Below, one piece after another: positions 8,370-18,637 of a stretch of 21,415 bases of DNA (position 1 is its first letter; the number at the start of each line of letters is the position of its first letter). A program made the position numbers and the translations under genes. The stretch covers positions 1 through 21,415 of the forward strand of contig CAYOAD010000048.1 of the NCBI GenBank assembly GCA_964401845.1, given 5' to 3'. Source of the DNA: CAYFKJ01 sp964401845 (GTDB lineage: Bacteria; Pseudomonadota; Alphaproteobacteria; UBA2966). The notes under the pieces were generated by a model. It was not told the origin of the DNA. It saw only the letters and a program-made list of their open reading frames with translations, and made no database searches.

Positions 8370-9638
8370 TCAACCGCCCGAAGCGGTGGAATCCGGCATG
8401 GTGAATATCTGACCGGGATAGATCAGGTCAGGATCGCGGATTTGACCGCGGTTCGCCTCGTAGATAACCGTGTAAAGCACGCCCCGGCCATAATTCCTGC
8501 GCGCGATCCGCCACAAACTGTTGCCCGGCTGAACGATAACCTGACCCACCGCCAGTTTCGTCTTTTCAGGCTCGGCGCGCGTGAACGGCAGCTCGACCCG
8601 GCGGACGACCTTGCCCGCCGTATCGACCTGATCGACGCGCAATTTATGGTCGCCCGGTTCAACGCTGGCTTTTGGCGTGAGTTTCCAGGAGCCGCCATCC
8701 ATGACCTCGGCGCCGCCGATGGGCCGGTTATCCACATAGAGTTGGACTTTGGAGCCGGCCGGCGCCTTGCCGGACAAAATCAGTTCGCCTTCGTCATTGT
8801 AGTCGACGGTGTCCAGTGAAAGCGGCTCGGGAGCGGGCGATTGTCCGGTCGCCTTGGTTGCGGACGATGTCGCCGCCGTTTGCCGTGTCGTGGATGTTTG
8901 AACTGAGGTCGATGGCGATGACGGCGTCTTTTGGGTTGAAGATTGCGCAGACGACGATTGGGAGGTCGTTTGCCCTTGACCCGCCTTCGGTTTCGGCGCC
9001 TGTAATACCTTGCTCGCGCCGCCGCCCTGCCGCGGGGTGAGGACGGCAATACTTTCGCCCTCCTTATCCCGTTCCGGGACGGCGACTACCACGACGTCGC
9101 TGGATTTGAGCAGTTTCTTGTCCGGGCCGACAGCCTCCAGTGATAATTCGCGGGAACCGGCTTCAAGAGGCTTCAGCGGAACCAACACCCATTCCCCCCG
9201 TTCATCGGCCTTGACCGTGCCGACCAACATATCCCCGGCCCGGACGCTCACCTTCGCGCCCGGTGCGGCGCGGCCCGCGATAACGGCATCGCCCTGGCGG
9301 TTGACCCGTACCACATCAAAACTGGGCGCCACGAGATCAGGCACTTTCTTGGGCGCGCGAAGATCGGTTTTTTTCGGTGTGGGACCGGCGGTTGCCGGCG
9401 CTTTGGCAACGTCCGTGTTTGCCGAAGCCGCAGGCGCGGAAGCGACGGAGGCGGCGGGCGCGGAGTCCTGGCTCGGCGGGGCGCTCGCCCCTTCGGTGGA
9501 TTGGCTGCTGGACGGAGAACTTGCGGCGCTGGGCGGCTCGGAGGGAGCTTCATCGCCGGGACGCAACACGAGTGCGGCAATTACCCCGATGGCGACGAGA
9601 ACGCTGATGATAACGGTTAGACGCAAGGATCGATCCAA
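8370..9638 (-). CDS. Membrane-anchored protein with Ig-like repeats and C-terminal LysM domain
   Basis: This protein of up to 422 residues begins with a transmembrane or signal segment (about 7-26). A long Ala/Ser/Pro-rich linker follows (about 27-105), then an Ig-like beta domain (about 107-200), a Ser/Thr/Gln-rich linker (about 215-265) and a second Ig-like domain (about 272-360, IILSGKAPAGSKV-like pattern). A LysM domain comes last (about 367-416, VQPGNSLWRIARRNYG ... IYPGQIF). LysM binds peptidoglycan glycan strands, so the protein probably bridges membrane and cell wall. There is no ATG start: the longest frame opens with TTG at 9638, but a TTG four codons later (9626) has GGA at a better distance and would give MRLTVIIS. 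The two candidates leave the start uncertain. It is the first gene of the minus-strand block leading to the ABC exporter, psd and pssA. Function beyond wall binding is unknown. Confidence 0.85.
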   Translation of the reverse strand: MDRSLRLTVIISVLVAIGVIAALVLRPGDEAPSEPPSAASSPSSSQSTEGASAPPSQDSAPAASVASAPAASANTDVAKAPATAGPTPKKTDLRAPKKVPDLVAPSFDVVRVNRQGDAVIAGRAAPGAKVSVRAGDMLVGTVKADERGEWVLVPLKPLEAGSRELSLEAVGPDKKLLKSSDVVVVAVPERDKEGESIAVLTPRQGGGASKVLQAPKPKAGQGQTTSQSSSAQSSTQKTPSSPSTSVQTSTTRQTAATSSATKATGQSPAPEPLSLDTVDYNDEGELILSGKAPAGSKVQLYVDNRPIGGAEVMDGGSWKLTPKASVEPGDHKLRVDQVDTAGKVVRRVELPFTRAEPEKTKLAVGQVIVQPGNSLWRIARRNYGRGVLYTVIYEANRGQIRDPDLIYPGQIFTMPDSTASGG

Positions 9639-9807
9639 GGTACGTGCAAAAGTTTCGCTACCCTAGAGCATAACTCTGACAATTTGAATCCATTTGATGT
9701 GGTCGGCCAAATACTCACCCCCGTCCCATCAGACGGGGCTGCCGCACTACTTGGTGGCGCGGATCAATGCGAAGCTGTCGCAAGCGCCACTAGGGCACCC
9801 TCGGGGA
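9639..9807. other. Non-coding stretch with several hairpins between cytochrome and LysM genes
   Basis: No coding region is supported here. Three inverted repeats are visible: AGAG/CTCT around five bases (9665-9677), CCCCGTC/GACGGGG around six bases (9719-9738), and GTGGCGC/GCGCCAC (9754-9790). The last encloses a second stem, TGCGA/TCGCA (9768-9782), so the region could fold as a nested structure. None is followed by a clear T tract. It is the 3' side of the cytochrome gene and the 5' side of the LysM gene, so it may hold a terminator, leader structure or a dispersed repeat. No convincing promoter could be assigned. Confidence 0.45.
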
Positions 9808-10698
9808 TTATTTTTTCTTCTTGCTCACAACCTTGTTCCGGATGGCGGGGATCGATTTCAGGTAAAGCGCCATGGCCAAAAGATCTTCGTCCGTCATGTA
9901 TTTCAGACCGTACTCCACGGCTTCTTCCATGCCGCCTTGCACATCGTCCCAGTCCGGCTTACGGCCGTGTTTCATGACATCCACCAGTTCATCCACCGCC
10001 CACTTGCCGACCCCGGTTTCGTTGTCCGGCGTGATGTTGGGCACCAGTTCGTTGTCCGGTCCGTCGTTGGTGCCGGCTAAAAACATGGATTTGTCCATGG
10101 CGCCGGTTTTGCCGCGCGGCGTGTGGCACTCGCCGCAATGGGCCACGGCCTCGACGAGATAGGCGCCGCGATTGAGTTGAACCGATTTGGCCGGATCGTC
10201 CTTCATGACGCCAGCGTCGAAATTCATCGCCTTCCAGCCGGCCTGCAGGAAGCGCCAGCCGAACGGCGGCCCGACGTCGTGCTCGCGTGACCTGCGGACG
10301 ATCGGCTTGAGGCTGAAAAGATAAGCCTTGATCGCCAGCATGTCCTCGTCGCGCATCTTGGTGTAGGTCGGAAACGGGAAAACCGGATAGTAATGTTCGC
10401 CTTGGGGATTGAGGCCTTCCCGCAGGGAGCGTATGAAATCGTCGTCCGACCACTTGCCGATGCCGGATTCCGGATCGGGGGTGATATTGGGCGAATAAAA
10501 CGTGCCGAACGGCGTCTTCAGGGCCCGGTCGCCGGCAAACTCCGGTCCCTTGCCCTTAACGTCGGTGTGGCAACCGACACAACCGGCGGTGCGCACCAGA
10601 TAGCGGCCTTTCTCCACCATCTCCGGCGACGCCCCCTGGGCCGCCCCGGAGATCAGAGCAAGCAGCGCCGCACAAGCGTATACAACGGACTTCAACAT
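9808..10698 (-). CDS. Exported diheme cytochrome c
   Basis: This 296-residue periplasmic electron carrier has a signal peptide (about 1-22, cleavage near AQGA) and two cytochrome c domains. Haem-binding sites are CVGCH at 40-44 and CGECH at 188-192. The two halves are clearly duplicated: NITPDPESGIGKW (71-83) matches NITPDNETGVGKW (221-233). Probable axial ligands are Met115 and Met257. This two-domain form resembles the cytochrome subunits that serve periplasmic dehydrogenases for alcohols, sugar acids or aldehydes, but no dehydrogenase gene is adjacent. The C terminus is a lysine cluster. The ATG has GAGGTGA a few bases upstream. It lies 33 bases after the His-rich protein gene on the same strand, so the two are probably co-transcribed. 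Electron donor and acceptor are unknown. Confidence 0.9.
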   Translation of the reverse strand: MLKSVVYACAALLALISGAAQGASPEMVEKGRYLVRTAGCVGCHTDVKGKGPEFAGDRALKTPFGTFYSPNITPDPESGIGKWSDDDFIRSLREGLNPQGEHYYPVFPFPTYTKMRDEDMLAIKAYLFSLKPIVRRSREHDVGPPFGWRFLQAGWKAMNFDAGVMKDDPAKSVQLNRGAYLVEAVAHCGECHTPRGKTGAMDKSMFLAGTNDGPDNELVPNITPDNETGVGKWAVDELVDVMKHGRKPDWDDVQGGMEEAVEYGLKYMTDEDLLAMALYLKSIPAIRNKVVSKKKK

Positions 10699-10731
10699 GG
10701 TCTCACCTCAACAAAGAGCTATACTTTTTTA

Positions 10732-11112
10732 CTAACGGGGCAAATCCACCGCGAACTCCGCCCCACCGTGGCCATGCACCAGATCGTGGGCCCGCAGCGT
10801 GACGCGCTTGGTGCCCGATGGCACCTTGACCCCGGCCAGGCTTCGGGTAAAAGGCTGTTCGTTCACATGCGGGTGAAGCAGGACCCGGGTCCCCAAAACG
10901 TTACCGTTGGCGTCAAGAACCTCCCAGCGGTTGGCGTAATGCTTCCAACCGGTGTCGCCGTGGCGGACGGTGACGCGAAAAGAAAAGACACCCGGCTTGG
11001 CCTTCACCGCCTTCACGTCTATAACATCGGCTTCACCGGCGAACCCTTCGCTGGGCGCCCCAATCGTTACCGCCAAAAGGCACACCAGCAGGAAATTCAA
11101 GGCACGTTGCAT
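10732..11112 (-). CDS. Uncharacterised exported histidine-rich small protein
   Basis: I do not recognise a named family. The 126-residue product has a clear signal peptide (about 1-25, cleavage near GFAGEA) and a predicted all-beta mature domain of about 100 residues. Histidines cluster in three places: His51 and His58, His80 and His82 (LLHPHVNEQPF), and His109, His113 and His115 (AHDLVHGHGG). There are no cysteines in the mature part. This pattern could bind a metal such as copper, but that is inference. GAGGAG lies upstream of the ATG. The gene is followed 33 bases later by the diheme cytochrome c gene, which suggests a shared periplasmic redox or cofactor role. Its start codon overlaps the start codon of the divergent LOG gene by two bases. 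Confidence 0.8.
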   Translation of the reverse strand: MQRALNFLLVCLLAVTIGAPSEGFAGEADVIDVKAVKAKPGVFSFRVTVRHGDTGWKHYANRWEVLDANGNVLGTRVLLHPHVNEQPFTRSLAGVKVPSGTKRVTLRAHDLVHGHGGAEFAVDLPR

Positions 11113-11695
11113 GGCTAACCTCTCCTCACTTTGCGTTTATTGTGGATCGAAATTCGGCGGCGATCCGGAACACCGCGCTGCCGCCGAACGGCTGGGCCAA
11201 ATGATGGCGGAACGCGGCGTCCAACTGGTTTTCGGCGGCGGCCGCGTCGGCCTGATGGGCGTGATCGCCAATGCCGTCATGGCCGGCGGCGGCGAGGTTA
11301 TCGGCGTCATCCCCGATCATCTCCACGAAATCGAGGTAGGTCACGATGGTCTTACCGAATTGCACGTCGTCGACTCCATGCATACGCGAAAACAAAAGAT
11401 GTTCGACCTGTCGGACGCCTTCGTCGTCCTGCCGGGCGGTCTCGGCACGATGGACGAGACGTTCGAGATTATCACTTGGCGGCAGTTACACCTTCATGAC
11501 AAGCCCGTGATCCTGGTCGACAACGAAGGCTACTGGCAGCCCTTCACCAACCTGATCCAGCACATTATCGATCATGGTTTCGCCCGCAAGTCGGCCGCCG
11601 ACCTGTTCACCGTCGTCGACGGCATCGACGATGTCATTCCCGCCATCGAAGCCGCCCCCGAACCGCAGGAAAAGGCGCTTTCCGACATATTCTGA
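11111..11695 (+). CDS. LOG family protein (TIGR00730-type nucleotide phosphoribohydrolase)
   Basis: This 194-residue protein is related to the cytokinin-activating LOG enzymes, which hydrolyse nucleoside 5'-monophosphates to base and ribose 5-phosphate. Older annotations call the family lysine decarboxylase, which is misleading. The Rossmann-like fold motifs are FGGGRVGLMG at 41-50, SMHTRKQKM at 89-97 and the hallmark LPGGLGTMDE at 107-116, including the catalytic Glu116. The start at 11111 gives MANLSSLCVYCGS, matching the family N terminus, and has AAGG eight bases upstream. The frame is open further upstream, but that would add residues antisense to the neighbouring gene. It is followed by icd after 111 bases. 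The physiological substrate in bacteria is not settled. Confidence 0.92.
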   Translation: MANLSSLCVYCGSKFGGDPEHRAAAERLGQMMAERGVQLVFGGGRVGLMGVIANAVMAGGGEVIGVIPDHLHEIEVGHDGLTELHVVDSMHTRKQKMFDLSDAFVVLPGGLGTMDETFEIITWRQLHLHDKPVILVDNEGYWQPFTNLIQHIIDHGFARKSAADLFTVVDGIDDVIPAIEAAPEPQEKALSDIF

Positions 11696-11734
11696 CGTGG
11701 TTCGATCTCTCGTTTTTCGTGGCTTGCGTACTGC

Positions 11735-11762
11735 TTGACCCACTGGCGCGCGATGCTATTGT
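11735..11762 (+). promoter_or_regulatory. Probable promoter of icd
   Basis: TTGACC at 11735-11740 and TATTGT at 11757-11762 are separated by 16 bases, giving a reasonable sigma-70-type promoter between the LOG gene and icd. Transcription would start near 11769, leaving a leader of about 40 bases that contains the ribosome binding site AGAAGGA (11793-11799) seven bases before the icd ATG. Confidence 0.5.
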
Positions 11763-11806
11763 GCGCCGCAGCGAAATAAGGCCTCCCCCCCGAGAAGGAC
11801 ACCCTG

Positions 11807-13027
11807 ATGAGTAAAATCAAAGTTGATAATCCCGTCGTGGAACTCGACGGCGATGAAATGACCCGGATTATCTGGGATTTCATCAAGAACAAGCTGATCC
11901 TGCCCTATTTGGACGTCGACCTGAAATACTACGATTTGGGCATCGAGGCCCGCGACGAGACGGATGACCAGATCACCATCGACGCAGCCCATGCCATCCA
12001 GGAGCACGGCGTCGGCGTCAAATGCGCCACCATCACGCCGGACGAGGCGCGGGTGGAGGAGTTCGGCCTGAAAAAGATGTGGCGCTCGCCCAACGGCACC
12101 ATCCGTAACATCCTCGGCGGCACCGTCTTCCGCGAACCCATCATCTGCAGCAACGTGCCGCGCCTGGTGCCGGGCTGGACCGATCCCATCGTGATCGGCC
12201 GTCACGCCTTCGGCGATCAGTACCGCGCCACCGACATGGTGGTGCCCGGCCCTGGCAAGCTGACCATGACCTACACGCCCGCCGACGGCGGCGAGCCCGT
12301 CGAGCACGAGGTCTTCGATTTTCCCGCCGGCGGCGTCGCCATGAGCATGTACAATCTCGACGATTCCATCAAAGGCTTCGCCCGGGCCTGTATGAACTAC
12401 GGCCTGGTGCGCAATTGGCCGGTTTACCTGTCGACCAAGAACACCATCATGAAGGCCTACGACGGCCGTTTCATGGATCTCTTCCAGGAGGTCTTCGACG
12501 CGGAGTTCGCCGACAAATTCGCCGACGCCGGTATTACCTACGAACACCGCCTGATCGACGACATGGTGGCCTGTGCGCTGAAATGGTCGGGCAAGTTCGT
12601 CTGGGCCTGCAAGAACTACGATGGCGACGTGCAGTCCGACACGGTGGCCCAGGGCTTCGGCTCGCTCGGCCTGATGACCTCGGCACTAATGACGCCGGAC
12701 GGAAAGACGGTCGAGGCCGAAGCAGCCCACGGCACGGTGACGCGCCACTACCGCGAACACCAGAAAGGCAACGAGACGTCGACCAACCCCATCGCTTCTA
12801 TTTTCGCCTGGACCGGCGGCTTGAAGCACAGGGCCAAGCTCGACGGTAACGATGCCCTCGGCACCTTCGCCGAAACCCTCGAGAAGGTCTGCGTCGGCAC
12901 CGTCGAGGCAGGTTTCATGACCAAGGATCTGGCGCTGCTTGTCGGCAGCGATCAGTCGTGGCTCACGACCACCCAGTTCCTCGACAAGCTGGACGAACGG
13001 CTGCAGGACGCGATGGCCGCGGCCTAA
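11807..13027 (+). CDS. icd: NADP-dependent isocitrate dehydrogenase
   Basis: This TCA-cycle enzyme oxidatively decarboxylates isocitrate to 2-oxoglutarate and makes NADPH in the cytoplasm. The 406-residue protein is of the homodimeric eukaryote-like type found in many alphaproteobacteria, not the E. coli type. Substrate-binding residues fall at the positions familiar from human and yeast enzymes: Ser94 in WRSPNGTIRN, Arg100, Arg109, Arg132 and Tyr139. The metal-binding region is present in the stretch YEHRLIDDMVA and further downstream, and AEAAHGTVTRHYREH is the cofactor-binding segment. The ATG is preceded by a strong ribosome binding site. The gene has its own probable promoter and ends in a strong terminator, so it is likely monocistronic. 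Confidence 0.97.
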   Translation: MSKIKVDNPVVELDGDEMTRIIWDFIKNKLILPYLDVDLKYYDLGIEARDETDDQITIDAAHAIQEHGVGVKCATITPDEARVEEFGLKKMWRSPNGTIRNILGGTVFREPIICSNVPRLVPGWTDPIVIGRHAFGDQYRATDMVVPGPGKLTMTYTPADGGEPVEHEVFDFPAGGVAMSMYNLDDSIKGFARACMNYGLVRNWPVYLSTKNTIMKAYDGRFMDLFQEVFDAEFADKFADAGITYEHRLIDDMVACALKWSGKFVWACKNYDGDVQSDTVAQGFGSLGLMTSALMTPDGKTVEAEAAHGTVTRHYREHQKGNETSTNPIASIFAWTGGLKHRAKLDGNDALGTFAETLEKVCVGTVEAGFMTKDLALLVGSDQSWLTTTQFLDKLDERLQDAMAAA

Positions 13028-13048
13028 GCCGACTAAAGGACGATTGAG

Positions 13049-13079
13049 AAGGGACGCGCCTCGGGGCGCGTCCCTTTTT
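13049..13079 (+). terminator. Rho-independent terminator of icd
   Basis: GGGACGCGCC (13051-13060) pairs perfectly with GGCGCGTCCC (13065-13074) across a TCGG tetraloop and is followed by five T residues (13075-13079). Two upstream A residues extend the pairing. It ends directly at the stop codon of the convergent dioxygenase gene. In the other direction the T run is poor, so it mainly serves icd. Confidence 0.93.
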
Positions 13080-14258
13080 CTATGCCCGCGGCCGCTCGAG
13101 TACCCTCAGCCTGGAGAGCAGTTCGTCGCGGTCGAGGTAGCAGCCCTGCAGGCGGCGCGCGCCGGTTTCGGGAAAAAACTCCGTCCGGCCGTGCAGGACG
13201 CGCCGGTTGTCGAAGGCCATCAGGTCGCCGGGCTGCAGTGAAAACGTGACCTGGTGTTCGGGCTTTTTGCTCTCCTGCGTGAAGGCGCGGTAGGCCCGGT
13301 ATAACCCTTCCATCCGGTCGGCGGGCACGCGAAGCGGGCCTTTGAGAAAATTGCCGAAGCGGACCTCCCAAAAATCCCCGTCCTCATCCAGACCGATCAC
13401 GGGCGCGGCGCAACGGTAATCGGTATCGCGGTCGGTGTTGCGCCATTCGATCTTCAATTGCGTCAGAGCCGCGAACATCTCGGGCGAGCGGTTCCGAATG
13501 GCTTCGCCCAGACGGAACCCGTCCACCAGCACGGAAGCGCCGCCCTCGGCGTCGTTGGTCATGCAGTGCAGGAACTGGAGGCCGGGTTCCTGCTCCCGGG
13601 TCGGCAGGTCGGTGTGCGGCGGCAGCTCCAACGAGGTGTTGGCGTTGGTGTTGGTCTCCGGCAGCGACTGGACGTCGAATATGACGCCGAAGTTGGTTTG
13701 GCGCATGAAGGAAATGCGCTCCGCCACCTTCCCCACCATGCCTTCCTCCAGCGGCAAATTCCTGAGAAAAGCCGTGCCGTACTCATGGAGGTCGGAGAGC
13801 CAGGCATAAAGCGCCTTATCGTCGGTCAGGACGGCATTGGCGTCGTGGGATGGTATCTCGAAATTGCCGCCCCAGGTCGTTTGCCGCCGTTTGGCGGGAG
13901 CGGTCGGGACGTCGAAATACCGGTTCTCCCGCAGCCAGCCGGGATGGTAGTGGCTGACGTGTCCATCGTCCGCCCAGACGATGGACAAACCGCCCAGTTC
14001 CGTGGTCCCAACCTCGGCCGGCGTGACGCTCAACGGCACGCTGTCGATCTCGAACACCTGCTCCCGCGTCACCGGGTTGACGCAGGTCCGGCAGGGGCAA
14101 TGATCGCGCAGCCAGAAATGGTGGAAGCGGTCCGCGGCGCCGTCGCCCCAAGTTACCTGAACGGTATTATCTATAATCTGCGCGGAGACGATGCCGGGCT
14201 TCGCCGGATAACTTACAAAGTCGGGCGTCAGAAGTTGGTTGCCGGTATCACTCGCCAC
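13080..14258 (-). CDS. Gamma-butyrobetaine dioxygenase-like Fe(II)/2-oxoglutarate oxygenase
   Basis: This 392-residue protein has the two-domain form of gamma-butyrobetaine and trimethyllysine hydroxylases. The N-terminal zinc domain (about 20-115) has Cys54, Cys56 and Cys59 in HCPCRTC and a likely fourth ligand at His105. The C-terminal TauD/TfdA-type oxygenase domain (about 145-385) has the iron ligands His215 and Asp217 (HTD) and His356 (LHGR), with a 2-oxoglutarate-binding arginine near 368-369. Such enzymes make L-carnitine or related hydroxylated betaines; the true substrate here is not proven. The start is GTG with GGGAGG five bases upstream, and alaS ends only 18 bases before it, so it may be read through from alaS. 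No carnitine transport or breakdown genes are in the window. Confidence 0.9.
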   Translation of the reverse strand: MASDTGNQLLTPDFVSYPAKPGIVSAQIIDNTVQVTWGDGAADRFHHFWLRDHCPCRTCVNPVTREQVFEIDSVPLSVTPAEVGTTELGGLSIVWADDGHVSHYHPGWLRENRYFDVPTAPAKRRQTTWGGNFEIPSHDANAVLTDDKALYAWLSDLHEYGTAFLRNLPLEEGMVGKVAERISFMRQTNFGVIFDVQSLPETNTNANTSLELPPHTDLPTREQEPGLQFLHCMTNDAEGGASVLVDGFRLGEAIRNRSPEMFAALTQLKIEWRNTDRDTDYRCAAPVIGLDEDGDFWEVRFGNFLKGPLRVPADRMEGLYRAYRAFTQESKKPEHQVTFSLQPGDLMAFDNRRVLHGRTEFFPETGARRLQGCYLDRDELLSRLRVLERPRA

Positions 14259-14276
14259 CGCCGCCTCCCGCCGGTT

Positions 14277-16922
<2,646 letters not shown>

Positions 16923-16967
16923 GTTTCCGTCCGGCTGGGCGATGGGCTAATAACCAAAATTGTGTAG

Positions 16968-17016
16968 GCCAAATGGAAATAATTTCCATTCCTTGTGGAA
17001 ATAATTTCCATTTGGC
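16968..17016. promoter_or_regulatory. Tandem palindromes upstream of alaS, possible operator pair
   Basis: GGAAATAATTTCCATT occurs twice, at 16975-16990 and 16997-17012, exactly 22 bp apart. Each copy is itself a near-perfect palindrome with a central A. Together they form one larger inverted repeat: 21-base arms 16968-16988 and 16996-17016 (outer ends GCCAAATGG and CCATTTGGC) around a seven-base spacer, with one central mismatch. It starts 46 bases upstream of the alaS ATG. The 22-bp period places both copies on the same face of the helix, as expected for cooperative binding. The bound protein is unknown; E. coli alanyl-tRNA synthetase is known to repress its own gene through a palindrome, so self-regulation is one possibility. 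Confidence 0.7.
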
Positions 17017-17058
17017 AAGGGATTGCTTGTAGCCCCTGGTATTGGCGCTGTCCAGTTC

Positions 17059-17093
17059 AAGAAAACGGGGACGCACCTTGCGATGCGTCCCCG
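17059..17093 (-). terminator. Rho-independent terminator of recA
   Basis: CGGGGACGCA (17066-17075) and TGCGTCCCCG (17084-17093) form a perfect ten-base stem with an eight-base loop. Read on the minus strand, the stem is followed by TTTTCTT (17059-17065). It starts 26 bases after the recA stop codon and separates recA from alaS. Confidence 0.9.
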
Positions 17094-17119
17094 GTGATTT
17101 TGTAAATGCGTAGAGAGGG

Positions 17120-18220
<1,101 letters not shown>

Positions 18221-18331
18221 AACGTGCTTCCCTCTTATTTCACAGGGTGTCCCCGGTTGCAATGCACCTCAATGTACCGGTTTTGTTCTCATGCGCAACA
18301 AAAATTGTTAGGCAATTGATATAAAACGATT

Positions 18332-18357
18332 TTTCAAACCGTATTCGAACTTTGTTC
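18332..18357 (-). promoter_or_regulatory. Candidate LexA (SOS) box and -35 element of recA
   Basis: On the plus strand 18343-18357 reads ATTC, seven bases, GTTC. This differs by one base from the alphaproteobacterial LexA site GTTC-N7-GTTC. On the recA strand it reads GAAC-N7-GAAT, and the core also contains the dyad GAAC-TTT-GTTC. It lies about 125 bases upstream of the recA start. Just downstream on the recA strand is TTGAAA (18332-18337), a possible -35 element, though no good -10 could be chosen. TTTGTTCTC is repeated at 18282-18290 and 18351-18359. LexA control is inferred. Confidence 0.5.
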
Positions 18358-18398
18358 TCCTCCAACCAAGCAATTTGGTGGGACAAAAATAAGTCTAT

Positions 18399-18420
18399 TT
18401 CGGGGACACCATACTTAAAT
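18399..18420 (+). repeat. Left-flank repeat of a decayed REP-associated transposase element
   Basis: The stretch includes CGGGGACACCATACTTAA (18401-18418), a sequence I recall as a common flank of REP-associated Y1 transposase genes; this recollection has not been checked. Degenerate inverted copies occur at 18637-18658 and 18667-18688, after the transposase remnant. A weaker GGGACA-containing relative lies just before it at about 18378-18394. Confidence 0.5.
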
Positions 18421-18463
18421 GACGCCACCTTTCCTGCCTCTGCTGGAGATTGTCGGAGACTAA

Positions 18464-18637
18464 CCCAATTTCCTGTCGGGCGGCTTGTCAAGCGTCAATC
18501 ACGCAGCGCTGCGGGCTCGCGAACGCACCGGCCGTCCGCTCTGCGACGAACCATTTGTCGACCGCCTGGATGCCGATCTTGGCCGGAGGCTGAAAAAGCG
18601 GAAGCCGGGACCAAAAGGGGCGGGTAAGAATTCGTAA
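18464..18637 (+). pseudogene. C-terminal remnant of a REP-associated (Y1/RAYT-like) transposase
   Basis: Translated in the frame ending at TAA 18635-18637, this piece encodes about 57 residues ending ERTGRPLCDEPFVDRL, then GRRLKKRKPGPKG. This is the characteristic C-terminal tail of IS200-related REP-associated tyrosine transposases, where TGRPLG, a short helix, GR-L and KPGPK recur in that order. The frame is closed upstream by TAA at 18461-18463 and there is no room for the catalytic HUH domain with its tyrosine, so only a non-functional tail remains. Imperfect repeats flank it on both sides. It sits in the intergenic region upstream of recA. Confidence 0.7.

Noticed and set aside
10952..11110. 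Upstream extension of the LOG frame to an earlier ATG
   Set aside because: It adds 53 residues unlike the family and runs antisense to the His-rich gene; the ATG at 11111 fits both the family start and a ribosome binding site.
16923..17058. A specific -35/-10 pair for alaS
   Set aside because: Several weak candidates overlap the palindromes but none matches well enough to choose.
18221..18262. Fourteen-codon N-terminal extension of RecA
   Set aside because: The start at 18220 has a good ribosome binding site and gives the usual RecA N terminus; the extension would contain the ribosome binding site itself.
18346..18357. Gram-positive-type LexA site read as GAAC-N3-GTTC
   Set aside because: The Bacillus-type box needs a four-base spacer. 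The alphaproteobacterial direct-repeat reading fits better and is the one reported.
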